From positions 1 to 7,244 of the forward strand of contig JAJEBJ010000385.1 of the NCBI GenBank assembly GCA_022822575.1: a stretch of 7,244 nt of DNA, given 5' to 3'. A model generated the notes under the pieces. The model searched no databases. It was not told the origin of the DNA and saw nothing but the letters and a program-made list of their open reading frames with translations. Below, piece after piece: positions 1-6,191 of this stretch. This stretch comes from Alphaproteobacteria bacterium. GTDB lineage: Bacteria > Pseudomonadota > Alphaproteobacteria > SP197. Position numbers and translations under genes: made by a program. Position 1 is the stretch's first letter. Every line of letters starts with the position of its first letter.

Positions 1-1737
1 GGTTTCGGTGTCCAGGACACCATGCGCCACGCCCAGCGCCTCTATGAAGGACGCGACATCGGCGGCGAGACCACCGGCCTCATCACTTACATGCGCACGG
101 ACAGCGTCGTCATGTCCCAGGCGGCGATCCGAGACGCGCGACGTCTCATCGCCGACACGTTCGGCGATGCCTATCTGCCGAAGAGTCAACGGGCTTTCAC
201 CACCCGGACGCGCAACGCCCAGGAAGCGCACGAAGCCATCAGGCCGACGGATTTCAGCCGGACGCCCGAGGCGATGGCGCGGTATCTCGAGGACAGGGAA
301 GCCCGACTCTACGCACTCATCTGGAAGCGGGCGCTCGCCAGCCAGATGGCCGAAGTCCGTTTCGACCAGACCACTGTCGACATCAGGTCTCCGGCCGGTG
401 GCCACACCGGCCGCGAGGTCGGGTTGCGCGCCAGCGGCTCGGTGATGGTCTTTGACGGCTTCACCAGACTGTACCGCGAATCGACCGATTCGAAGAACAA
501 GGACTCAGGCGACAGGAGGTTGCCCGATCTTGCAACGGGCGACCGACTCGAGGTTGGCGAGGTCAGGCCGCAACAGCACTTCACGGAACCGCCACCGCGC
601 CTCACCGAGGCTACCCTCGTCAAGCGCCTCGAGGAACTCGGCATCGGCAGGCCTTCGACCTATGCCCCCATCATCGGGGTTCTCAAGGACAAGGAATACG
701 TCACCCTGGAACGCAGGCAATTCCGGCCGGCTGATCGCGGACGACTGCTCGTCGCCTTCCTCGAGACGTTCTTCGGAACCTACGTGCAGTATTCCTTCAC
801 GGCAGACATGGAGCAGGACCTCGACCGGATCTCCAACGGGAACGCAAACTGGAAGGCCGTGCTGCGTGACTTCTGGGACGCCTTTGAAAGAGTGACGCGT
901 GATACCCGGAACCTCGAGCTGCGGAACATCATCGAGAGTATCGAGCGGGTTCTGGAACATGACATCTATCCTGACCAGGGCGACGGCAACCCGCGCGCCT
1001 GTCCATCCTGCAAGGAGGGCACGCTCAGTCTGAAACTGGGCAAGTTCGGCGCCTTCATCGGCTGTTCGGCATATCCGGACTGCCGCTACACCAAGAATCC
1101 CTTCGACAGGAACGGCAATGGCGAGACGGAGAACAACGAACCACGCGTTCTGGGCGAGGAACCGGATACGGGCCTTCCCGTCACGCTGCGCCACGGCAAG
1201 TTCGGACCATACGTCCGCAAGGGCGAGGCCGGATCCGGTTCGGTGACGGTTTCGGTCCCCGCTTCCATGTCCCCTTCCGCGATGACGCTCGAGACAGCCC
1301 TGGCGCTCCTGGCGCTTCCCAGGGAAGTCGGCGAACACCCCGAAACGAAATCCGTCATCACGGCCGGTATCGGGCGATACGGTCCCTACCTCAAACACAG
1401 CTCGCGCTACATCAACCTCAACGAGGATGATGTGCTCACGATCGGTCTCAACAGGGCCGTTGCCTTGATTGCCGAAAGCGCTGGTGCCCGAAAGGGTCGC
1501 CAGGCTCTTAAGGCACTCGGCGAACATCCGGACGATCAGGCACCTGTCGAGGTGATGAAGGGACGCTACGGTCCCTATGTCAGGCACAACCGGACCAATG
1601 CCTCGCTTCCCGCAGGAACCGATCCCGCAGATGTCACGCTCGAAATGGCGCTTGATCTTCTCGCGCGCAAGAAAGCCTCGCCCAAGAATCGGCGAAAACC
1701 GCCACGAAAGGCCAGGAAATCCGGTCGCGCCGCCTGA
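1..1737 (+). CDS. topA: DNA topoisomerase I (type IA), C-terminal part, 5' end outside the window
   Basis: This enzyme relaxes negatively supercoiled DNA by nicking and passing a single strand through a 5'-phosphotyrosine intermediate. The reading frame is open from base 1, so the Met at base 22 is internal; the Toprim domain lies upstream of the window. Numbering from base 1, the active-site motif TYMRTDS is at residues 29-35, with the likely nucleophile Tyr30 (bases 88-90). A conserved LVKRLEELGIGRPSTYAPII stretch follows at 610-669. One zinc ribbon is visible: CPSC from base 1000, then CSAYPDC at 1063-1083 (C-x2-C and C-x5-C). After it come three topoisomerase C-terminal repeats, marked by KFGPYVRKGE, RYGPYLKHSS and RYGPYVRHNR. 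The protein ends in a Lys/Arg-rich tail. This architecture is normal for alphaproteobacterial TopA, and the 3' end looks complete. rnr follows, the usual alphaproteobacterial neighbour. Identification is near certain. Confidence 0.97.
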   Translation, partial: GFGVQDTMRHAQRLYEGRDIGGETTGLITYMRTDSVVMSQAAIRDARRLIADTFGDAYLPKSQRAFTTRTRNAQEAHEAIRPTDFSRTPEAMARYLEDREARLYALIWKRALASQMAEVRFDQTTVDIRSPAGGHTGREVGLRASGSVMVFDGFTRLYRESTDSKNKDSGDRRLPDLATGDRLEVGEVRPQQHFTEPPPRLTEATLVKRLEELGIGRPSTYAPIIGVLKDKEYVTLERRQFRPADRGRLLVAFLETFFGTYVQYSFTADMEQDLDRISNGNANWKAVLRDFWDAFERVTRDTRNLELRNIIESIERVLEHDIYPDQGDGNPRACPSCKEGTLSLKLGKFGAFIGCSAYPDCRYTKNPFDRNGNGETENNEPRVLGEEPDTGLPVTLRHGKFGPYVRKGEAGSGSVTVSVPASMSPSAMTLETALALLALPREVGEHPETKSVITAGIGRYGPYLKHSSRYINLNEDDVLTIGLNRAVALIAESAGARKGRQALKALGEHPDDQAPVEVMKGRYGPYVRHNRTNASLPAGTDPADVTLEMALDLLARKKASPKNRRKPPRKARKSGRAA

Positions 1738-1829
1738 GAACGAACCGCCGCCGCGGGGATCATGATCGGCGTGACATCGTTGTCGAGGTCATAGACCTCG
1801 ACAAAGAGGGGCATCCGCTAGCACGTCCC
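1738..1829 (+). other. topA-rnr gap encoding RNase R-like residues in the rnr frame, without a usual start codon
   Basis: Read in the frame of the downstream rnr gene, this gap has no stop codon; the frame stays open back to the TGA at 1653-1655, inside topA. From about 1773 it encodes IVVEVIDLDKEGHPLARPV, which runs straight into the cold-shock region of RNase R. It resembles the segment just before the first cold-shock domain in alphaproteobacterial RNase R as I recall it. There is no ATG, GTG or TTG in this frame between 1656 and 1830. The only near-start is CTG at 1734-1736, which overlaps the topA stop as CTGA. Either translation begins at a non-standard codon, or the N-terminus was lost by deletion, or the sequence contains an error. 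Confidence 0.55.
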
Positions 1830-3656
1830 GTGACGTGGACCGGTCGCGGTCAGCCGCCACTCATCGTTCTCGACACCACCGGCGGCCGTCGGTCCCCGGC
1901 GGCAGGGGTTGGAGACATGGTCCTGGTCTCCATCCGCCAAGGCATGGCCGATGGCCGTCGTCATGGCCGGATACGCCGCATCCTTCCCCCGACTCCGACC
2001 AAAGTGGCCGGCGTCTATCAGCACATCGGGCGCAATCGATTCATCGCCAGCACCAGCCGTCGCGGAGAACGCACCTCGTCGGTTGCTGCATGCGATGTCG
2101 ACTCCGTAAGCCATGACGACCTGGTCCTGGCGGAACCCATCGACGAAGGCCGGCCCGGTCCGCCCCGTGTCCGCATCACGAAGACATTCGGCAGCTGGAA
2201 GAATGCCGGCACCGTCAGTCTTGCCGCCATCGCAGCCCACGACATGCCTTTCGAGTTTCCGGACGATGTCCTCGTCGAAGCCGGGGCCGCGACTGCGGCG
2301 AGCGATCCGGAAGACCGCAGCGATCTTGGCGCCATCCCTCTCATCACCATCGACGATGACGATGCCCGGGATCACGACGATGCCGTCTTTGCGGAACCGG
2401 ACGGTGATGGCTGGTATGTCATTGTCGCCATCGCCGATGTCGCACTCCATGTTCGGGCACATGGTGCCCTCGACCGGGAAGCCTTCCTGAGGGGCAACTC
2501 CGTCTACTTTCCCGATCGGGTGGTGCCCATGCTGCCGGAGGCGCTCTCCAATGATCTGTGTTCCCTCAAACCCGGAGTGCCGAGACCCTGCGTGGCCGCT
2601 CACCTCCGGATCACCGACAAGGGAAAGCTGCGACGCTGGCGCTTCGAGCGAGCGGTCATGTGCTCACGGGCACGCCTCACCTACGCCGAGGTCGAGGAAC
2701 ATCGCAACGGGCGCCCGTCGCCCACAACCGCCAGCTTGCCTGATCGGCTCATCGGTCACCTCTACGGTGTTTTCCGGGTTCTCTTCGATGCCAGGCGGCA
2801 GCGCGGCGCCATCGAGATCGATCGGGGAGAACGCAAGGTCAGATTCGACAGCCAGGGTCGCATCAGCGACATCGTTCTCAGACATCGCCTCGACAGCCAT
2901 CGTCTCATCGAGGAACTGATGATCACAGCCAATGTCGCGGCAGCACGGGAACTCGCTTCCCGAGGCAAGGATTGCCTATTCCGGGTTCATGACCGACCCA
3001 GTGACGAAAAACTCGAAACCCTGCGCACATTCCTCTCAACCCACGGCCACGGTTCCCTTCAGGCACGCCGTCCCTCCCCTGGTGATCTCGCCCGTGTTCT
3101 TGACCGTGCCGCCGATAGCGAAGAACGTCAGATCGTCGAAGACATCGTGCTGCGTTGTCAGGCCCTGGCCGCATACAGTCCGCGCAACATCGGCCACTTC
3201 GGCCTCGCACTCGATCAGTACTGCCATTTCACCTCACCGATAAGGCGCTATGCCGACCTCCTGATCCACCGCGCCCTCCTCGGCGAACCGGCCCCCGATG
3301 ACCTTGACCGCGTGGGCCGCCATCTCGGCACCATGGAACGCAGGGCAGTCAGCGCCGAAAGGCATGCAGGTGATCACTACGTCGCCCGGTGGATTGCGAG
3401 CCGTGATCATGGCGTCATGAAGGGCTGCATATCGGGCCTTGGCCGATTCGGGATCATCGTCAGGGCAGGACCCATCGGCGCCGAAGGGCTGGTGCCCGCC
3501 CGCTTCCTGCCCGGCGGTCCCTTCCGATACCAGGAATCGCATCAGACACTGCACGGCAAAGGAGCGCGTTACACCCTTGGTCAAAACATTCATGTAAAAC
3601 TTGCAGAATGCGACACAAACCACGCCTCCCTGCTTTACGCACTCGTTGTACCTTGA
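1830..3656 (+). CDS. rnr: Ribonuclease R (RNB-family 3'-5' exoribonuclease), N-terminally shortened
   Basis: RNase R degrades structured RNA processively from the 3' end, in mRNA decay and rRNA/tRNA quality control. Counting from the GTG at 1830, cold-shock-like RNA-binding regions cover about residues 1-165. The RNB domain follows, with the catalytic motif IDDDDARDHDDAV at 174-186; Asp175, 181, 183 and 184 match the metal-binding aspartates (D272, 278, 280, 281) of the E. coli enzyme. Other RNB hallmarks are GNSVYFPDRVVPMLPEALSN and HFTSPIRRYADL (Phe467 to Arg473 in the core). An S1 domain covers about 524-606. The product is 608 residues against roughly 750-800 for relatives. The N-terminal helix-turn-helix domain is absent and the protein ends right after S1, without a basic tail. 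The start is uncertain: GTG 1830 is the first standard codon but has no well-spaced ribosome-binding site, and homologous residues continue upstream. The catalytic core looks functional. Confidence 0.93.
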   Translation: MTWTGRGQPPLIVLDTTGGRRSPAAGVGDMVLVSIRQGMADGRRHGRIRRILPPTPTKVAGVYQHIGRNRFIASTSRRGERTSSVAACDVDSVSHDDLVLAEPIDEGRPGPPRVRITKTFGSWKNAGTVSLAAIAAHDMPFEFPDDVLVEAGAATAASDPEDRSDLGAIPLITIDDDDARDHDDAVFAEPDGDGWYVIVAIADVALHVRAHGALDREAFLRGNSVYFPDRVVPMLPEALSNDLCSLKPGVPRPCVAAHLRITDKGKLRRWRFERAVMCSRARLTYAEVEEHRNGRPSPTTASLPDRLIGHLYGVFRVLFDARRQRGAIEIDRGERKVRFDSQGRISDIVLRHRLDSHRLIEELMITANVAAARELASRGKDCLFRVHDRPSDEKLETLRTFLSTHGHGSLQARRPSPGDLARVLDRAADSEERQIVEDIVLRCQALAAYSPRNIGHFGLALDQYCHFTSPIRRYADLLIHRALLGEPAPDDLDRVGRHLGTMERRAVSAERHAGDHYVARWIASRDHGVMKGCISGLGRFGIIVRAGPIGAEGLVPARFLPGGPFRYQESHQTLHGKGARYTLGQNIHVKLAECDTNHASLLYALVVP

Positions 3657-3705
3657 TTGTATCATACAGAATATTCGACTAAAAATACCATAGTTAATGT
3701 AGTTA

Positions 3706-3711
3706 TATAAT
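3706..3711 (+). promoter_or_regulatory. Probable -10 element (TATAAT) in an AT-rich island
   Basis: A perfect TATAAT lies in a stretch that is only 13/60 G+C (3661-3720), in a window that is otherwise clearly GC-rich. Transcription from it would start near 3718 and give a leader of about 60 bases before the ATG at 3781. No good TTGACA-like -35 box lies 16-18 bases upstream, and there is no TG extension, so the promoter may need an activator. The location between rnr and the small gene supports a new transcription unit here. Confidence 0.5.
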
Positions 3712-3723
3712 GTTTTACATTAT
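3707..3723. repeat. Perfect 17-bp inverted repeat overlapping the -10 box (operator candidate)
   Basis: ATAATGT-TTT-ACATTAT has two perfect 7-base arms around a 3-base centre. It overlaps the TATAAT at 3706-3711 and reaches past the expected transcription start, the classic position for a repressor operator. As RNA it would form only a weak AU-rich hairpin with no GC stem or U-run, so it is a poor terminator. I cannot assign it to a known regulator family. Confidence 0.45.
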
Positions 3724-3770
3724 CGTTTGACGAGTCGATCCCGGCAATGCATCATGACGTGTACAGGACG

Positions 3771-3775
3771 GGAGG
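3771..3775 (+). promoter_or_regulatory. Ribosome-binding site setting the start of the 87-residue protein
   Basis: GGAGG sits 5 bases before the ATG at 3781. This favours 3781 over the in-frame TTG at 3727 and ATG at 3754, neither of which has a comparable site. Confidence 0.7.
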
Positions 3776-3780
3776 ATGCC

Positions 3781-4044
3781 ATGGCGCTGGCCAGGGAGCT
3801 TCGCAATGATGATCGTGGTGTTCATGGTCGTCCCACGATCGTCCAGAGACGCTGGCTGATGAAGGGACTCCATCAGCCCGGCGGCAAGTTGCCATTGTTC
3901 GACGAGGTCGGCCGAGAAGTTGATCCCCGCACCATACGGAGCTGCATACGCCAGGGGTGGGCCGAACCCTGGATCACCAATCCCATCAAGCCTGACTGGC
4001 TGGTCTGCCGACTGACCGCGGCCGGCCGCAACCTTCTCGTCTGA
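3781..4044 (+). CDS. Small conserved-looking protein of unknown function (87 aa)
   Basis: I do not recognise a named family. The start is ATG 3781, chosen for the strong GGAGG at proper spacing; the frame also extends back to a TTG at 3727. The product is soluble, with no signal peptide or membrane segment. It has a basic N-terminal half (IVQRRWLMKGLHQPGGKLPL) followed by a compact block: PLFDEVGREV, then RTIRSCIRQGWAEPW, then NPIKPDWLVCRLTAAGRNLL. The last part reads like the recognition helix and wing of a small winged-helix fold, where a 'hxCxLTxxGR' ending is common, so nucleic-acid binding is possible but inferred. Codon use matches the neighbours. It follows the AT-rich promoter/dyad, and the Nudix gene begins 25 bases after its stop, so the two are probably co-transcribed. 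I have an impression, not verified, that similar proteins occur beside rnr in other alphaproteobacteria. Confidence 0.75.
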   Translation: MALARELRNDDRGVHGRPTIVQRRWLMKGLHQPGGKLPLFDEVGREVDPRTIRSCIRQGWAEPWITNPIKPDWLVCRLTAAGRNLLV

Positions 4045-4069
4045 CACGTCCCTGCCTGATTTGTCTTCA

Positions 4070-4771
4070 ATGGACTGGGAGTCTCCTCCCGCGCGTCCTG
4101 CAAGACCGCGCGATGCGGCCAGTGTCGTCCTGCTGCGCAATGCCGGTGATACGGTTGAGGTGCTGATGGGTCGGCGCCGCAAGCGCGCGCGGTTCCTTCC
4201 CGATATCTATGTGTTCCCGGGCGGCCGCGTCGATACCGCGGACAGGAATGTTCCGAACGGCCTGTTTAGCCTGTCGGCGGAAACCGAACTGGACCTGAGG
4301 CGTGACACCCCGAGTACCTCCCCATTGGCCCTTGCATTGGCTGCCATTCGTGAGACCCATGAGGAAACAGGATACCTCCTGGGAAGGACCGCAAGCGGGG
4401 CCGTGCTCAGCCCTCTGCCGTCAACGCCCTTCTGGAGCGCCTGCCAGGAGGCGGGCATGGTGCCGGACGTGGCCGCTCTCGACTACATCATGCGGGCACT
4501 CACCCCCACCTTGTCGCCCCGGCGTTTCAACACGCGTTTCTTTCTCGCCGACGGCGCGGGTTGCAGGGGAGAGTTGCTCGTCGACGGGGAACTCGAGGAT
4601 CTTCATTGGTTGCCTCTCGACGAGGCCTTTGACCTCCCGATCATCGACGTCACGGAACTCGCCCTGACGGCGGCGCGGCAGCGCTGGCAGGGTCGAGCGC
4701 TCGGAAAACGACCTTCCACCATTCCCTTCGTGCACTATGTCCGTGACAGACAGCGGATCGACCACGTCTGA
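4070..4771 (+). CDS. Nudix hydrolase, NUDT19/RP2-like
   Basis: Nudix enzymes hydrolyse a nucleoside diphosphate linked to another moiety (X), often as house-cleaning. The start is taken at ATG 4070, giving 233 residues; an in-frame TTG lies at 4061, and neither has a clear ribosome-binding site. The N-terminal part is a typical Nudix strand set: AASVVLLRN at 16-24, VEVLMGRR, then YVFPGGRVD at 47-55. The catalytic helix RETHEETGYLLG is at 94-105, with Glu95, Glu98 and Glu99 placed to bind the metal. About 40 residues separate GGRVD from RETHEETG, whereas a classical Nudix box is continuous. This split box is characteristic of the NUDT19/RP2 (CoA diphosphatase) group, so an acyl-CoA or CoA substrate is possible but not shown. 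The C-terminal half (RRFNTRFFLAD, LHWLPLDEA) fits the same group. The 3' end overlaps the transporter gene. Confidence 0.9.
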   Translation: MDWESPPARPARPRDAASVVLLRNAGDTVEVLMGRRRKRARFLPDIYVFPGGRVDTADRNVPNGLFSLSAETELDLRRDTPSTSPLALALAAIRETHEETGYLLGRTASGAVLSPLPSTPFWSACQEAGMVPDVAALDYIMRALTPTLSPRRFNTRFFLADGAGCRGELLVDGELEDLHWLPLDEAFDLPIIDVTELALTAARQRWQGRALGKRPSTIPFVHYVRDRQRIDHV

Positions 4772-5969
4772 GATCCTGCTGTCACCTGGTGACAGACGAC
4801 GGTGCCTGATCCTGCTGATCGCGGCGCTGTCGGTGGTCAGCATGACGAGCTCGCTGGTGTGGCCCATTCTCGCCGAATCCCTGAGCAACAGGGGGTACAG
4901 CGAGACCGAGATCAGCATCAGTGCCGCGGTACAGTTCGCCGGCATCGTCATCGTGTCCCTTGTCGCCACCCGTTTCATTCCGGTGCTGGGAATCCTGGGA
5001 TCGCTCGGCGTCGGCCTCGTGCTTGTCGCCATCGCACTCATCGGCTTGCCTATCTGGCGCGACTATACGGCCTGGTGCGTGCTCCGATTCCTGCTCGGCG
5101 TCGGCAACGCACTGCTTTTCACCGCAGGCGACACCTGGATCAACCAGATTCTCGATGATCGCGTCCGCGGACGATGGATGGGCGTCTATACCACCGTCGG
5201 CATGGCCGGCTGGGCCGTCGGTCCCCTGGTCGGCGCCAACCTGGACCCGGAAACCGCCTGGCCTTTCATGATCGGATTGTCGTCGGTCCTCATCACCTCC
5301 GTACTGCTTCTGCCAACCCGCCGGATCACGTACACCTTTCCTGTCGAGGATCGTGCCCATTCCGGAATCGGCCGTCTCATGATCGTCTTCCTGGCGGCGC
5401 CGACCGTGCTGTTGTCATCGGCCATGTTCGGCATTCTCGAGGGAGGACTGCAGTCCTTCGCCCACCTCTACACCATGGATGTGCTCGGAGACGAGTTCCG
5501 CCAGACGGGATACGGTGTCATTTGGGTGGGATCGGTCGGTGCCATCTTCTTCCAGTACCCTGTCGGATGGCTGGCGGACCGCGTGCACCGGGGCTGGCTT
5601 CTGGTCGCCTGCGTCTTTGTCATTGCGGCCTGTCTGACGCCCCTGCCCTGGCTGCTCCATGGCGGCACCGGGCCCTGGTGGAGCGGACCGGGCCTTCTCC
5701 TGTGGTCGGTCATCGTCCTCTGGGGTGGCGCCATGGGCGCCGTCTTCACCGTCGGCCTCACCCTGCTCGGACAGCGTTTCCGCTCTGTCGACCTCGTCGC
5801 TGCCAATGCCGTCTTCTCGCTTCTCTTCGGGCTCGGCGGCATGGTCGGACCGCTGATGGTCGGCATGTCAATGGAGGAGTTCGGGCCCCACGCGTTCGTC
5901 GGATCCCTCGTCATCGCCGTCGTCGCCTACGGCTGCTTCGCCGCCGCCCGCCAGTTCGTCCGCCGCTAG
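4737..5969 (+). CDS. Major facilitator superfamily transporter, YcaD-like
   Basis: This is an inner-membrane secondary transporter of 410 residues, the usual MFS length. About twelve hydrophobic helices are visible: roughly 21-45, 57-80, 82-105, 110-133, 148-170, 175-193, 212-235, 256-278, 286-308, 317-343, 350-375 and 385-404. The charged cytoplasmic loop RVRGRWMGVY (142-151) after GDTWIN, and GWLADRVHRG (277-286), a version of MFS motif A, are family signatures. The GDTWIN...RGRWMGVYTTVGMAGWAVGP block resembles the YcaD branch of MFS, whose substrates are largely unknown; I infer no substrate. The ATG at 4737 lies inside the Nudix gene (35-base overlap) and has no Shine-Dalgarno sequence, so translation is probably coupled. 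A GTG two codons later is an alternative start. There is no signal peptide. Confidence 0.92.
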   Translation: MSVTDSGSTTSEILLSPGDRRRCLILLIAALSVVSMTSSLVWPILAESLSNRGYSETEISISAAVQFAGIVIVSLVATRFIPVLGILGSLGVGLVLVAIALIGLPIWRDYTAWCVLRFLLGVGNALLFTAGDTWINQILDDRVRGRWMGVYTTVGMAGWAVGPLVGANLDPETAWPFMIGLSSVLITSVLLLPTRRITYTFPVEDRAHSGIGRLMIVFLAAPTVLLSSAMFGILEGGLQSFAHLYTMDVLGDEFRQTGYGVIWVGSVGAIFFQYPVGWLADRVHRGWLLVACVFVIAACLTPLPWLLHGGTGPWWSGPGLLLWSVIVLWGGAMGAVFTVGLTLLGQRFRSVDLVAANAVFSLLFGLGGMVGPLMVGMSMEEFGPHAFVGSLVIAVVAYGCFAAARQFVRR

Positions 5970-6081
5970 ACATGCCCGTACCCCACAAGCGAAGCTGATC
6001 ATGTGATTTCGGCGGCGCTACGGTGCCGGCCGTGGATGTTCACCACCAGATCCGGCCGTCGGCACGATGATCACCACCGGC

Positions 6082-6133
6082 GACCGGCTGACCTCACGAC
6101 AGAAGCGAAGGAAGCGCCCGGCCGGTCTTTTTT
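6082..6133 (+). terminator. Possible rho-independent terminator after the MFS gene
   Basis: GACCGGC (6082-6088) pairs perfectly with GCCGGTC (6121-6127), and the second arm is followed at once by six T residues (6128-6133). The GC-rich 7-bp stem plus U-run fits a terminator, but the 32-base loop is unusually long and the hairpin begins 112 bases after the MFS stop. It would separate the upstream operon from the M24 gene. Moderate to low confidence. Confidence 0.4.
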
Positions 6134-6180
6134 CCGTGACAAACCCACGCATGTATTCGCATCGTGTCAGCGAGGATGAC

Positions 6181-6187
6181 GGGAGGG
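6181..6187 (+). promoter_or_regulatory. Strong ribosome-binding site of the M24 gene
   Basis: GGGAGGG lies 4 bases before the ATG at 6192 (core GGAGG at 5 bases). It fixes this start and suggests independent, efficient initiation. Confidence 0.75.
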
Positions 6188-6191
6188 ACGC

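Noticed and set aside
505..1587. Long open frame on the - strand opposite topA (360 residues)
   Set aside because: It lies entirely antisense to a certain topA, has no recognisable domain, and is typical of shadow frames in GC-rich DNA.
1690..1740. Programmed -1 frameshift making a TopA-RNase R fusion
   Set aside because: The rnr frame is -1 relative to topA and open across the topA stop, but no X XXY YYZ slippery heptamer or following stem-loop was found.
1818..2603. Open frame of 261 residues on the - strand opposite rnr
   Set aside because: It is antisense to well-conserved RNase R cold-shock and RNB sequence, with no motif and low-complexity shadow composition.
3583..3720. AAAACATT and ATGTAAAAC (3583-3600) complementary to AATGTTTT/GTTTTACAT (3709-3720)
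   Set aside because: The short AT-rich matches are about 110 bases apart, with one copy inside coding sequence. They are likely chance, although they could be checked with the dyad search.
5174..5998. 274-residue frame overlapping the MFS gene on the + strand
   Set aside because: It is rich in Arg/Pro/His, as expected of a shifted frame through a GC-rich membrane protein gene, while the MFS frame has clear helices and motifs.
6040..6078. TCACCACC occurring twice in the intergenic region (6040-6047 and 6071-6078)
   Set aside because: Two 8-base copies in GC-rich DNA are not meaningful without further copies or a dyad.
6136..6164. GTGACA as a -35 box for the M24 gene
   Set aside because: The only -10-like sequence (TATTCG at 6154) is 12 bases away, too close, and nothing suitable lies at 16-18 bases.
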